From contig CM049321.1 in the NCBI GenBank assembly GCA_026874595.1, positions 46,803,797-46,867,796 of the forward strand: DNA of 64,000 bases, in the 5' to 3' direction. The notes under the pieces were generated by a model. The model saw nothing but the letters and a program-made list of their open reading frames with translations. It was not told the origin of the DNA and ran no database searches. Every line of letters begins with the position of its first letter. Position 1 is the first letter of the stretch. This document shows positions 37,580-50,989 of the stretch, in pieces. This stretch comes from Sipunculus nudus. Lineage: Eukaryota; Annelida; Sipuncula; Golfingiida; Sipunculidae. The position numbers and the translations under genes are program-made.

Positions 37580-37609
<30 letters not shown>
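37580..37609. repeat. (TA)n expansion next to terminal-exon acceptor
   Basis: Copy B has a 30-bp TA run where copy A has only a short one, a few bases from the acceptor tctgaatttcag. This shortens the pyrimidine tract and could weaken splicing. Confidence 0.75.
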
Positions 37610-37611
<2 letters not shown>

Positions 37612-37620
37612 GAATTTCAG

Positions 37621-38214
37621 AAATAAAAGAAATGGTGAACCATGAAACATTTCTGGATATGTTCCTGGGTATCGGGGCCAGAGGGTACACTGTACTAAAG
37701 GCAGTCATTATGTGTAAACTACAAAATAGGTGGAAACAAATACTTTGGGTCGTCTGCAGAAATTGCGTGATTAATGACGCAAAACAACCTAGAACACGAC
37801 ATGCAGAATAAAATCTAATGCTACAAATGAAGCACCGAGTGGTTAAAGAAAATATCAAACAGGAACGGAGAAAAACTAAGAAAGGATGTGAATTCTGTAC
37901 TGTTATAAACAATCAACCTTGTATTTTCTGCAGCGGAAAATATCGGAAGTAAAATTGATCAATATAAAAGGGACCGTGTACGTCAGACGGAGTGTGAAAT
38001 GCAGGTGATAAGTAACAAAATTAAAACCGGTGTCTGGACAAAAGACGATTGTTTGTATGAGACTGATGAGGAAACCGAAAGCGACAAAACGCTCATCGGC
38101 ACCAAAGCCTTGCGCCCACCACAGCAACCGTTGCAATCAGGCTCCGGGGCACAAATGCCTCGTCCTCAAGCAACGTACCAAGAAAGAAGAAAAACACCCG
38201 CCCCATACGCCTAG
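37621..38214 (+). pseudogene. decayed deaminase-like terminal exon, copy B
   Basis: Aligns with 10697-11595. The first 62 codons are open (IKEMVNHETFLDMF...). A G-to-T change then makes TAA at 37809-37811, the codon right after HAE, so the product would end before the zinc-binding PCIFC. A further 272 bp are missing after position 37936 (A positions 11013-11284), a deletion not divisible by three. It is flanked in A by matching cgg, suggesting a short-homology joint. The downstream part stays readable in another frame to a TAG at 38212-38214. An active deaminase is not expected from this copy. Confidence 0.85.
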
Positions 38215-38624
38215 TCTTATGTCAATCATACGCCTCACTTTACTAAGATGTAACCAGAATGGGGAAAAAAGTTCCAAAATTATTTTTTAAAATTAATTTT
38301 CTTATATATTAACATTGGATAATGTTGCGTCACATGAAACAATACATTCTATTAATTGAATCCATTTTCACTACAGAATGTTAGACCGCTAGATGCATAT
38401 GCAGCGATCATCTAAAACGGCTCTGCATTTGCTACAAACAATGGTCAAATTGATTTAAATGGCTTATGATAGCAGCTGAAAAAAAATCTTCGACGTGTAG
38501 GTTCCTAGTGTGTCACTTATTTTAATTACAAAATAAACAGCGCTCTCCGTGTATTTATATTGGTCTGGTGGATGAGTGTTTGCCGTATTACAATTACAAT
38601 ATCAGATTTACACGAACGCGTAAC

Positions 38625-39590
38625 ATAATCCTTCGCACCTGCTCCTGTGGGTCAGGGGTAGAGCACAGGACCCAAAGCCGTTTAAATCTCAGTCGAGGCG
38701 GTAAGATTTTCACAGTCGGCCAGCACCCAATGTAAGCGCTCTGCGAGCTTAATTGAAAGGCTGCTCCCCACAGCCGTGAGTCATTCACAAACCAGTGCGT
38801 CTCTGGGAACTTCCTCGGTTTCATGTCCCAGCAATGGGTTGATTACACACCATGACCCACCAGTGCGGTAGAAACCTTACCTGGGTAACAACTGGATGCA
38901 TAACTTTTATGATAGGAAGCGAGTTCTACCGCCCTGCTAAATAGTTCCACACAGAAATGGAATTCTGCAGATGTACATTCTAAAACTAATAATTAAATGA
39001 GAAAGCATTAAAAAATGGAGGTGGTTACCACTTCTAAATTAGGAAAAAAAGGGGAAAAAAACCGCGAATATATCTAAGCATCGGCTGCTTACAAATATCA
39101 TCGATATTATAAACAAATACAATTATAAAGAAACACCATTTTTATTGGAAACTATTTGTTTTGGACAAGACTGCAATAGTTGATCCTGTAACAGAGGTGT
39201 TTGTGCACGAGAATTCTGGTAGAGTGTTTTACAAATATGAAACGAAATGGACAATCACGCTTTTCTAAACATTTGCAATGGCTATACGTCTTCACTATTT
39301 TTCTTTTATTGGAAGTGACCGCCTCCAATTTTGTAATTCTAACTAAACTACCTATGCATACATCTGCAGAATTCCATTCTGGTTTCGGACTACTTAACAG
39401 GGCAAAATCACACGCTTCCTCTCATTGTATATCCCAGCATAAACAACGCCCGATGACTACTGCACCTACTGGCCCTGGGTGCGTAATCGTCCCCATTACA
39501 TGGAAAATATTACTGTCTCTACTGAGAAACGAATTCAAAATCTCTCGACTTTGAGTCACGTGCTCCACCCCTGTGCCTCAGAAGCCGGTT
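38625..39590. mobile_element. inverted SINE pair, copy B
   Basis: Counterpart of 11966-12930: plus-oriented arm about 38625-39035, minus-oriented arm about 39303-39590, both with scattered substitutions and small indels. Confidence 0.5.
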
Positions 39591-40373
39591 AGGCTGCACG
39601 TATTTATATGTAGACAGTGCTAGCTATTATGCTAGAACTGTCACAATTACAGATTCTTTATGTACCTATTATTCCAAAAATGTTAAGTGATTTGATAATT
39701 CATTTGATCCATGATATTCCAGTGAAATTCTTCAGTATAGAATGCCATGACAAGAAATCAAGGGAAGGTCGTTAATTTCTGAAGATAATAAAAATTTTAA
39801 GATTGCAATACCTTACATTTTACGGTCTCTCTTCAGAAAGCGAAATAATAAAAGGAAAATGAACAGACGCACTACATTGTTTAAATGTTATTAATAATTT
39901 TCTAAGTCTTACCTTCATTTTAAGTTAGGAAACTACGGAGGAAAGTCCCAAAACGTAAACATGTGGCACCTCACGTCCGCATGCCGATTTTTTTTTTAAA
40001 TCATACCCGCCCCTATGTAAAATAATACAGCCAAAAAGACATATAATTCGCTTAAGTCCGCGGAGGTTGTGAGCCCAAGATCAATATTAATTAAAATACA
40101 GTTACACCGAGAGAATTTACAGTTGATTAAGAGGGCAATATCTAAATATTAAGTTCGTGACGTAATAATAAAATAAACTGTGATGTAAATATAAGTATCG
40201 GTGTCAGTAATTCTCCTTAAATGGATTCTCACCAGAAATAGTTATATGATCAGCTCATTTTATATTGATTTATTCATACCAAAAATCCATCAAAATGTAA
40301 AATATCTTTTACATAAAGTTTCCGAAAGCAAACGGTATTTAAAAAAGATATTTTCATTGTATTATTGCTTTCG

Positions 40374-40517
40374 TGGTGGCGGTGATGGTAAAGATGGCGG
40401 TAACGGTGATGGTATTGGTGATGCTAATGGTTATGATAGTTGTGGTTATAGTGGTGGTGGTGATGGTCGTGGTTATAGTGGTAGTGGTGATGGTGGTGAC
40501 AGTGGTGGTGATGGTTA
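40374..40517 (+). repeat. GGTGRT low-complexity repeat, copy B
   Basis: Counterpart of 13711-13826, longer by 24 bp in frame and ending in a TAG where copy A has a donor-like GTAAGT. Confidence 0.5.
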
Positions 40518-40837
40518 GTAACTTTCTTCTTTCTTGGTATTAGTGGTGATTGTGGTAACGGTTAGAACCTTTCCGCTTTGATGCTACTAGTGGTGAAGGT
40601 GATAAGGGTGGTGGTATTGCTAGTAATGCCAATGATTGTCGGCGGAGGTGGGTTTACACTACAAGTATCAAACTGATACTGTGTGATAGCAGATCTCAAC
40701 ATTTTTCTTTTCCTAGTATTGTATACTTCCATTACTGAGTTTATTAAAATACCTTATAATTAAAACAACGATGTATCATACTTGTTTATCAATACAATGT
40801 ATAGTGTAAATCTGCATGGTTACCGGTGAGTTTAGTG

Positions 40838-40871
40838 TGTGTGTGTGTGTGTGTGACGAGATGGTTGTACA

Positions 40872-40916
<45 letters not shown>

Positions 40917-41335
40917 TTTGTTCAACGTCGGGGTCTCTCATGATTATAAACCTACAGACGTCTCATTCAATGATTAGATAATATATTTTCGTTGATTTGT
41001 TACATGAATTACATAAATCCGTGAACACTCAGAATTTACCAGTACAGTTAAGAAAACTGATAAAGAAAAAGTACCATTTGATAGCCTATCACTGTCCTTC
41101 CGTTATCTTTGACGGTAAAATCTTGACCACTCTTTTCGGTTGTTCATTTGCAGTCAGGTTACGCCAAATGTTAGTATATTGGAGTTATATATGTCCAGGA
41201 GCTGGATTTGTGACCAGTGGCGCCAATTTATCTTCAAGGGTGGGGGGATTGCTCCCATACACACACACATATATATATATAAAATATCGTATGTATGACA
41301 CATTTCAAATACATTAGCACCCATATGACACATTT

Positions 41336-41395
<60 letters not shown>

Positions 41396-43302
41396 ATTAC
41401 ATTTCAAATATACTGCAATAATGTAAAAGGTTTTAGAAAATAAGGTATTGTGTTTCCAGTATACAAATTATTCAAAACTAGTGTTAGATGTAATATTTCA
41501 TAGTAAACTCACAAATGACACAAAAGTCTATAATTCTATTCATTAATATTTTTATTTGCAATATATAAATATTATTCTCTGAATAGGGTGGGGGGGGGGA
41601 TGATTACATTCACTAGTGGATATATACCCCCCTTCCCCGTCCCCCTATATTGACGCCCCTGTTTGTGACCGCGTCGTTTGGTTTCGAATTTCGGATAACC
41701 CTAACACTTCCACAAAGGAACGTGTTAGTGTTTATGTTCAAAGAGAGCCCAGAAAAGCTGCAAGAAAAAATAGGTCTGAAAGACCAAAGAGAAACGTGTA
41801 AATTCGGATGAGACTCTCTTAGTGATATCAAAACATACACAAAAACTGTTACCTTGTTCAACTAATAAATTGTTCTACGGACCCCCGAGTCAGAAATAAA
41901 AAGTAAGGGGGCGTTTTTTTGTAACCATGAATTTAAAATACGCGAAAACGTGCGGCATTCCTGGTGGGAATGGTGCCAAACGGGATTATCCACTTTAAAT
42001 CAGACTTTTCTTAACCCGGAAGTTCCGAGTGCAGTGTTCTCCATTTAAAAGCAATCCCTGATTTTTATCTTGATATACATAAGCACACACAGGTTGGTTT
42101 ACTACTGACCTATATTGTCTTCTATTTACAGGGGGCGTAGATGCATTAAAACCCAATGCTAGGTGTATAGCAGGTGCTAACTAGTTCACCTAACCTCTAG
42201 GAAACTCTTTTATGGTAACAGCGTCGGAGATTAAGTTATAAAATTTGGATATATCGGTATAATATTTTTTAAAAAGGCTTGCGAACATTTACTGAGACCC
42301 TCACAAAAGTTCCCCGCGTTCGCGGATTGGTTAGGGAAACATCTCGATGACAAATATAACAATACACATTTGCCTGTAATTAGTATTTTAGTATATGTTC
42401 TGTTGTTAATTTAAATAATTATGTTTTTTAAAGGATAAATAAATACATTATATCATATATTGAATATAGTTATTTTTATCCCACTGTAAAGGTGCAGGCA
42501 TCCCATTTAAGAAAGCTTCCTCGTATACATGACAGGTGGCGCCAACTGTATTCATGTATTCGTAACATACATCGATATATTTATCTCTGGAGTGGTTTTA
42601 CATATACGCCTGATATTTTGCCTATTAATACATCCTTGATACACTTACCAGGTGCATAAGTTTGGTAATCGTTTCTTTGTAGCGTCCAGCCATAAATTTG
42701 TTTGGTTAAAACATGCACATATATCAAGATGAGTTGATGAATCAACATGATATTTATTAATCTTGGTAAGCCCGGTCGTAGAAAGCATTTATCTCAGAAG
42801 TTGATAAATGAATCAAGAGATGCATTTATTTCAGGAGTGGTATGAGGTAACGCGCCTAAAATGTGCATGTCCGTACTTCTACGAATGGGTTAAATGTAAC
42901 AAGACTGGTGGCGTCACCTAATATCAATTTCATCAATCGACAAGGGACAATGTTCTAGGCGTAGTGCACAATGCTCAAAGCCGGGAGATTTCGAATCTCA
43001 GCCGAGGCGGTGAGATTCATTACGGTCGGGCTGATTCATGATTTTTGCAGGAGCTCTTTGCAGGCTTACTGGGAAGGCCCTGACCCACTGCCGTGTTTCA
43101 CTATCAAAAGAGTGCGCCTTTCGGGGGTTATACACACATAGACCGGAGACAGAAAACAGTACAAGGATGCCCTCAGGTGCTCCTGTCTACACATAAAGCT
43201 TCGTGCAAGTATAGGAAAGGGACACACTTAAATTTACTCAAACAATGATCTACACCTCAGTGACGGTGGAACGTTGATACGAATTGGAGGGAGGAGGAAG
43301 AT

Positions 43303-43348
<46 letters not shown>

Positions 43349-43350
43349 TA
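40838..43350. repeat. copy B microsatellites and SINE
   Basis: (GT)n about 40838-40854, (TA)n about 40876-40913, (CA)n/(TA)n about 41263-41282, (TA)n about 41339-41393, the third SINE at about 42940-43181 and (TA)n about 43305-43347, each the equivalent of a tract in copy A with altered length. The remainder shows no gene. Confidence 0.75.
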
Positions 43351-43379
43351 ATTAAATAATGCAAGTGAAAGTATCATAT

Positions 43380-45234
43380 TCTTACCTACCACTCACAAGC
43401 TCACTCCCACACCCATCCACAAGCGCATTGACTCACTCAACACATTGACTCACAAGCTCATTCACTCCCCCACTTACTTAGTCTAAAGCTGGCTCACAAG
43501 CATTCAATCGTAAGCTCTCTCATATGCTCACTCAATCACTCATTCACAAGTTGACCCACCAGCTGGTTCACCCACAAGCTCTGAAGCTCACTCGCTCAAT
43601 CACTTGCCGACTACATACATCCATCAAAACACAATTACACACGCAGTCCTTCATAAAAACAGAGCAGTAACAAAAGCGGATACGGGGGAGGGTCCAGGGG
43701 GTCCGCCCCCTTTTTTCAGCCGCCGTAATACTGGCGCCGCTCACCGGATAATTACCTGTACCACTTCTGAATGTCTTCCCCAACTTTTATACAGTCATGC
43801 TGAGAAACAGGCCTTCTTTGGAAACAGATCCAATTGAAAATGAGATAACTAATATGTTTAATTCAAAACCCTTGCACAAAGTGTGTTTTGTAAAAATGTA
43901 CATTATACAATAAATATATTGTAACTTAGCTGGACTAAGACTATTTTTATCGTTACTTGGACATTGATATACAATATGAAGTAAAGATAAATTGGTAATG
44001 TTATTTTCCTATTGACTATCAATTGCCAGTGTATCCTGGAAATTCAGCGGAGCCTTGCCATACCTTTCCAATGACGCATTGGACCCCTGTGTAACACACA
44101 ACCCCGTACCAGATTTACAATTGATTAAAAAGACATCAATAAAACAGTAAACTAAGGCCAGCTCAAGAAGAGCAAGACTGCACAATCCCAGTTGACACGG
44201 AGGCCATTTTAACTATTTCGCTACATGATAGAAAGTTAAGGTAGGTTTCCACGAGGGTTCTACTGAGTCCTATTACAGTGGTCGTTGGACAATGTGTATT
44301 GTTCCTGCTGAGCTCCTTGCTTTAACGCGAGAATTGTTTCTTCGGTTCTTTTGATCTTTTGTAGATATATTTTTAAGTTCAGCCTTTTGTCGTCTGCGTA
44401 TAATAATCTAGTTGCTGGAATCAGAACCAGAGTTCCACGCGATCTTCTATTGTCCATTGCTGCAAATGCTCGCGTGTCTTTTATATCCTTATATTACCGG
44501 CACAAGTCAAAAGTTTACTGGTAACCGCGCATACAAAATAAAATCACGTAGCAAAACCATTCGCATGCAGTGGAGTCTATAAAAACTGATTTATTAATAA
44601 GGTGGATTAACTCATAATTCACAACATATATTCATCATATATCTGGTATTTTGTTGAGCAAGCTTTTAGAATTGAATAAACTGATGTATTTATGACGTCT
44701 TTGGAGCTTATAATCTAGTGTATACTCGGATCAAATGTTCCCTATATCCTCTAGTTTTATATTGCTATTTAACTCCAACGGAAACAAAAGGATATTTACC
44801 CCTTAGACAGAGCTTCTGTACATTGTAGTATAAAAAACTAATACTAGGTCTTCACGTTTTTGCATTGAAAGTTGTATTTATATGGAAAGTTTGAATAAAT
44901 ATTAATATAACAACCATCATGCTGGCATCCCTTAATTATTTTGATGTTCTTAGGCACTAAATGCAGACGGATGACAATAATAAAAAGGGGGCCAACTGAA
45001 GAGTGCTTAAAGTGAAATATAACATTGTGTTATTTACCTTAGAGTTGTTACTAGATGGATAGATTATCGCCATCCTGGTAGTAAACCCAGTCCAGTCTTG
45101 ATATGGTAATTTGCCAATATAACTTACATATCTTCGTTTAAAATAATAACCGTGAGAAAACTGCTAAGTTTCAAAAGACCGTAAGTAGGTAACTTCCGCA
45201 GATGAAGTTAAATATGCTATTATTTATGGCCTTA
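43380..45234. other. copy B 3' flank, no gene seen
   Basis: Minisatellite with CACAAGCTCACT motif to about 43610, then AT-rich non-coding sequence identical or nearly so to 17046-18669. Confidence 0.5.
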
Positions 45235-45414
45235 GATGTATCGATTGTATTTAGCACACAGGAACATAAATATTCGCGTATAAAAATCCCTTTTGGTATC
45301 GGACATAAAAATATAAATGACGGATTTCGATGAAATGTTCTCCCTGAGCTCTGTTTGCAGAAACAAATTACACACTCAGTTGTTTCATTCTATGTCATTC
45401 TATGTATTAATACT

Positions 45415-45960
45415 TTCCCATGGAACTTTGTTCCTTTTTTTTCAACTTAGCACAGTGTGTATATCAAACATCTAGAAACTGAATTTCAACATGCATTTCC
45501 ATGTTCCTATAAGGCATGTATGATCACACTTGCTTATTTCTTTTATATTTGAGGTTGTTATGTATATGGCATATATTTTAGATTGAGAGAAGTGTTAGAT
45601 GTTTATGTAATATGTGTTCTATATACATCTATGGCCATTATTTTTCTCATTCCTGTCATTTTTTTAAAGTAATTCTGGATGTGGCTATAATATGACAATA
45701 ACATTTTTATATTACATCTTTAGCAATATTTCCCCATATATAATTGTGTTCCTCTTCTCAACTTGGCACAGTGTGTTTACCAAACATATAACAAAAACTA
45801 ATTTTAACATGCATTTCCTGTATTGAATATATGACCATAAGTTTGTGTTTTTATGTAGATATGGAATTATACACACTTTACTCTTAAATGAAGAGTAATG
45901 TAAGATGTGTGTTTCCTTCAATTTACATTTAATACCAATGTTTGTCTCGTTTCATTTTGT
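45415..45960 (+). repeat. imperfect two-unit tandem repeat, about 310 bp
   Basis: The block with cttagcacagtgtgtatatcaaacat and tttcaacatgcatttcc (from about 45415) recurs from about 45745 as cttggcacagtgtgtttaccaaacat and tttaacatgcatttcc. No coding content. Confidence 0.6.
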
Positions 45961-46116
45961 AAAAATAAATTTTTGCATTCTTCTGAACTCAGGTTTGCTT
46001 TTTTTCATTTATGGAACCCCTGAACAGACATTTACTATGTCAATTTTAGATAAACGTTTGGCAAATCAAACCAAATAAATGTAAATGTAGCATAAATTTA
46101 CCATTAGTTTAAATAA

Positions 46117-46121
<5 letters not shown>

Positions 46122-46160
<39 letters not shown>
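46122..46160. repeat. (AT)n microsatellite
   Basis: An uninterrupted AT tract of about 40 bp in single-copy flank. Confidence 0.9.
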
Positions 46161-46163
<3 letters not shown>

Positions 46164-48180
46164 AATTTAAAGTTAGAGGTTCCTTTACGTTATTTAAATA
46201 ACGACACTTTCACAAAACCATTTACACAGACTTAATGCAGTTGGAACAAAAAACATAATTAAAAAAAGTTATATTAGATTTTCGACCAAGATAAATAATT
46301 GGTTTATACTTTGAAATCACCGACGCACTCATGCTTTGCTTACACGTCGCCTTTAGAGTCTCGCGGGCCCTGTATGTACCAGCAGTCTTTCTCAGATCCT
46401 ATCGAATTTCTCAGACCCCCGTCAAACATAAAAGCATCCATAAAACGTGCACTAAGGGTATTCTTTCTACATTTATGCCAGGTCTCGCGAACAGTGCTCA
46501 TACACTTCTAGTTGGTATTGGAACACCCGTGTTCTAAAACCATGACCTGGAACACCGAGAACGTTACGACTGCGAAACGTCAAACACGCTAATATCTCTG
46601 CCGCCGCTAGCTACATACACATACCGTTTGTTAAAGATAAATTTGTAGTAGAACTTTCTCCTTCTGGTCTTCATTTCTTTTTCGTAGTCAATCGAAGGCT
46701 TTGTGGTATTAGATATTCGTTGGGTTATTAGAACCACTTTGGTTACCTGTGTATCGGCTTTACTTTCTTGAATCATTTCTAGATAACTACACTTTCATAT
46801 GTTGAGCAGTAATGGTGATCTGTAGGCATTAACACGGTGAAATTGATTTTTTTAAATGGATTGTGTTGTAATATATAATCCCAATTAAGCATTGATTTGA
46901 ATCGGTTGAATTTCCAGAATACCGCAATGTCAAGAAAACATCATAGTAATTCTAGAGTATCTGAAGTAAGGTTTCCTGGGATGTTATCATGGTGACTCCG
47001 TCATCGGGTTTAGTGATAATCATCCCCCTGCGGGTCGTGAATGTATTACAGATAAGTGTAAATGTTCTATATGCTTAAATTGTATAGAGTTGATAAATTC
47101 GTCAGTTTAAAGCTGACTACCTATCAACATAGGTATTACGGGCGACGATTGAGTGACAATCAGATATATTATTTCAAGACAGCTTTCCCAGGGACGGTAC
47201 GTCTCGATTGCCCGATATATATCATTGCATTATATCCTAAATAGTGGATAGTTCGGTACCCTAATCCTCCACAAATTTTCAGAAATCCATTCCTAGCTTT
47301 TCAAATAAAGTTGCCAAATACAAACTCACAACCAACTATCGCTTCCAAGCGGCTGTTGGACACACGTTCCGCACAGCAGCAGAAGAAATAGGCCAATCAA
47401 ACATTTGTAGTATTTACTACAAGTCTGCGCATTCATGTTCATATAAATAGAAATACCTAAAGAAGAAAACAGAACTGGACCTCACATGGCGCATTTTAAA
47501 CTACAGGGACCGGGAGGGGTAAACGTTACCTATTTCCGCCCCCCCCCCCCGTGCCTCCCCGACCCCCATTCTAAAATCCTATGGCAGTCCATTTCAGGTG
47601 TCAGTCCAGTCAGACCACTGTATATACATGTATAAAAAGAGGTATTAGTAACTTACTTACATCTGGAATGATTGGGTGTGATTGCCCTATGAGTGGCGTG
47701 TCAGTGATGTTCGTAAGCCGTCGGTACACAATGAATGTGGCCAAGGGCCGCAAGGATCGAAGGAGCCATATGCACGAACATTTAAAATGATAAAACAAGA
47801 AAGAAAGTATTGATTATTATAAAGAAATATAACGTCATTCATTTAATTTCAGTGTCATGCATTTATGTGTGCAAAGAATATGTTCAAAAGCTGATAGATA
47901 AGTCGACCTGCATATTAGTCGTTTTATGGGCAGATTTACTAGGCTCATTAGGAGCTCGAGGAAACAGACGTCAGAAAGACCAGTTGATTGTCATGATAAA
48001 TACATATGATAATTGAATGGGCTCCTTTACTGTCATTTGGTAGTGGTGAATTCAGATAATCGTATCGATATTAAATAAATTTTGTCATTATAAAGATGAT
48101 ATTCTTTGTGCAGCTTCAAACATAAAGGTGCATGTAAGTGTTAAATGAGTATATGGGTTTGTTTATTAAGCAATTACCTT
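46161..48180. other. single-copy flank, no gene established
   Basis: Only short frames without protein-like features. A C-run lies at about 47540-47551. A promoter-like arrangement is listed separately. Confidence 0.45.
47393..47450 (+). promoter_or_regulatory. possible CCAAT / TATA promoter
   Basis: CCAATCA at 47393-47399 and TATAAATAG at 47442-47450, about 45 bp apart. The arrangement resembles a polymerase II core promoter, but no convincing gene follows within reach; both motifs may be chance. Confidence 0.2.
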
Positions 48181-48189
48181 TTCATCATC

Positions 48190-48310
48190 AGGGGATGGGC
48201 TGGTTTATCATCGGTTATTTAAGTAGTTAACATTTCATGTAAACATAAATTTATACATCCAGGATAAAGTTTAATTGCTACCAGACTAAATTATGTGTAC
48301 CCCGGTAAGG
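48190..48310 (+). repeat. direct repeat with empty insertion site
   Basis: Matches, with divergence, 48459-48486 plus 50897-50992 joined together (atcaggggatgggct...tttaagtagttaac...agtttaattgctaccagactaaatta). It is the same sequence without the 2.4-kb repeat that interrupts the second copy. Confidence 0.6.
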
Positions 48311-48486
48311 ACTGCAGAATCACCGGTACCTTGTACCTATATTAGAAATCAAAATTAAAATGTTAATTGAATATTCCTTTTGTGTTGCAATTAAATGCTA
48401 TGTGTATGAAGAAATCTGATGTGATGAAAAATCTGTACTGATCATTTTCTCTTTAAACATCAGGGAATCGGCTAATTTATTACCCT

Positions 48487-50897
48487 TTCTTATCCCCCCG
48501 CAACGAAGTTGCGAAGGGGATATAGTAACGTCTCCGTTCGTTCGTCCGTCTGTCCTTCCTTCCGTCTCTCCGTCCGTGCAGAGTTGGCTTGTGGATAGAT
48601 ATCAAGCTTATTCGTTTCAAATAAACCTTTCACATTGCATGTATGGCTCACCCACCCATAGATGAAAAACCCAATCGACTTTGAGGTCACGGGGTCAAAG
48701 GTCACGGCCACAGGACCCACTTCTTGAACAAGCTTGTAGACCAATTTTAAGCCAAACCGTTTGACTAAAACCTTTCCTCTTGCAAGTATGGCTCCCCTAC
48801 TCATTGATGAAGTACAAGTGACCCATGAGTCATGATGCTCAGCTGACTGGGAAGAGATTTACAAAAGGAAATTTTATCATCTGAATGGTAGTATATACCC
48901 ATTCAACTGAAGCATCAAACAGATTAACCAACAGGCTGAGATTATGTCTGTATTAATATGTCTCAAAAATAGAGAAAAAATGCGTAAACTTAAAAAAAAA
49001 TACAGGTGGCTCCACCAGTCTGCTGGTCACACTTAATGGTCAATATCCATGCAAAGAAGCATGGTGGTCTCTGGATTAGTTGTTCAGATACTTCAGCTTT
49101 TGTATCACATTTTCAATTATTCTGAGGGATACTTTGGAGTCCTATAGCTTGAAGGATATGGGTAACAGAGACCGAATTTCACGTTTCCACAGACACTTTT
49201 CATGGGCCTCCTTGCATGACAAGAATGAAGATTCTAGGTCCAGTTGTTACAATTTGTACCCTGTTGACAGATAACCACATCTTTAAAGGTCTCAAAAATA
49301 GAGAAAAAAAATCGTAAAAATTTGAAATTTTTAAAGGCAGTACCCAGTCTGCTGAAACTGATGGAACACGTCATGATCAATATGTATGCAAAAAATCATG
49401 AGCATCAGTGTTGTAGTTATTGAGATACTTGAGTTTTTGTATCAAATTTTTCATTATTCTTGGGGGTATATTGGACCCATACAGCTTAATGGATATGGGT
49501 AACAGAGACCAAATTTCAGGTTTCCATGGAGATTTTTCATGGGTCTCACTGTTTTTAAAGAATGAAGATTCTAGGTGCACTTGTTATGATTATTGCTCTG
49601 TTAACGGATGATCATATATTTAAAGGTCTCAAAAAATTCGAAAAAAGCCCGAACAAATACATGTGGTACCAAGAGGCTGCAGAAACTGATGAAACACTCC
49701 ATGATTAATATCCATGCAAACAATTAAGGTGATCTCTGCAATAGTTGTTCAGATACTTCAGCTTTTGTATCAAATTTTCCATTATTCAGATCTGTACTTT
49801 GGAGTGCCATAGCTCAAAGGATATGGGAAAAGGGACCTAATTTCAGGTTTCCATGGAGACTTTTCATGGGTCTCCCTGTGTGTCAAGAATAAAGATTCTA
49901 GGTCCAGTCGTTACAATTTGAACCCTGTTGATAGATAACTACATCCTTAAAGGTCTAAAAAATAGAGAAAAAAAAATGTAAAATTTGAAAAATATAGGTG
50001 GCGCCACCAGTCTGCAGAAACTGATGAAAAATCTCATGATCAATATGTATGCAAAAAATCATGACCATCAGTGATGTAGTTCATGAGATATTGAAGTTTT
50101 TGTATGAAATATTTTACTATTCTGGGGAGTACTTTGGGGCCCCATAGCTCGAAGGATATGGGTAACAGAGACCTAATTTCTGATTTCTACGGAGAGTTTA
50201 ATGGACCTCTCAGAATGTCAAGTTACAAGATTCTAGGTCCAGCGGTTGCAATTTGTGCCTGGTTAATGGACGGACAGACGGACAGACAGACGGACAGACG
50301 GACAAAGAGTGATCGCTATAGCTCAGCATGACTGAAAGTCAGCTGAGCTAAAAAGCTTTTGGACCCATTTGAAGCCAAACCGTTTGACTAAAACCTTTTA
50401 TCTTGAAAATATGGCACACCTACCCACGGATGAAGAACCCCTATCGGTCTTAAGGTCACACAAATGGGTCACGCATCCATGGATGAAGACCCCTATCGAT
50501 TTTGAGGGCACGGGGTCAAAGGTCACGGCCACAGGGCCCACTCCTTGAAAAAGCTTGTGGACCAATTGTACGCCAAACCGTTTGACTAAAACCTTTCGTC
50601 TTGCACATATAGCTCACCAAACATTGGATGAAGAAACCTATCAGTTTTTATGCCACGGGTTCAAAGGTCACGGCCACGGGGCCCAAATCTTAGAAAAGCT
50701 TATTGACCCATTTTAGACCAAACCGTTTTACTAACACCTCACATCTTGCTCATATGGCTGACCCACCCATGGGTGAAGAACCCTATTTAGTTTGAGGTCA
50801 CAGGAGCAAAGGTCAGAAAGCTGCCTTCTTCATTTTCACACTGTGGAATAAATCCAGCGTCACGCGAGGGGAAGCTCCCCTTTGAAGTGTCCTTGTT
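48487..50897. mobile_element. interspersed repeat with ~140-bp tandem core
   Basis: Starts with ccccgcaacgaagttgcg and ggggatatagtaacg, continues with a cgttcgtccgtctgtcc tract, and contains tandem units beginning aagcttgtggaccaatttt...gccaaaccgtttgactaaaac (about 48727, 50352, 50552 and 50693). It ends near cgaggggaagctcccc. No protein is encoded; it is probably a non-autonomous element or a satellite-cored repeat of the kind common in bivalves. A second element (48827-50350) is nested in it. Confidence 0.55.
48827..50350 (+). mobile_element. nested repeat element with four ~330-bp core units
   Basis: Left end atgctcagctgactggg and right end gaaagtcagctgagct are inverted matches (AGTCAGCTGAGC/GCTCAGCTGACT). 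Core units start at about 48958, 49290, 49624 and 49952 (ggtctcaaaaatagag). A gacggacagacggacag tract lies near the right end. A second copy is at 62634-63776. The short frames with KDMGNRD-like peptides are by-products of the repeated unit, not genes. Confidence 0.65.
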
Positions 50898-50989
50898 TTA
50901 AGTGGTAAACATTCCATATAAAAATAAACTTATACACGCTAAAGTAAAGTTTAATTGCTAGCAGACTAAATTAGGTGTACCCCTTTAAG

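Larger units (their letters stand above)
18670..45234 (+). repeat. segmental duplication, copy B (complete unit)
   Basis: Head-to-tail second copy, about 26.6 kb. Its left 8.3 kb (18670-26952) corresponds to copy A sequence off the window; 26953-45234 matches 1-18669. At 45234 the match ends and unrelated single-copy DNA begins. Confidence 0.95.

Noticed and set aside
46299-46537. Overlapping plus-strand frames of about 70 codons
   Set aside because: Short, overlapping, no recognisable domain, no splice or promoter support.
49080-49611. Repeated short proteins with a KDMGNRD motif (also 62886-63358)
   Set aside because: They arise from the about 330-bp core unit of an interspersed repeat and differ in length and frame; not genes.
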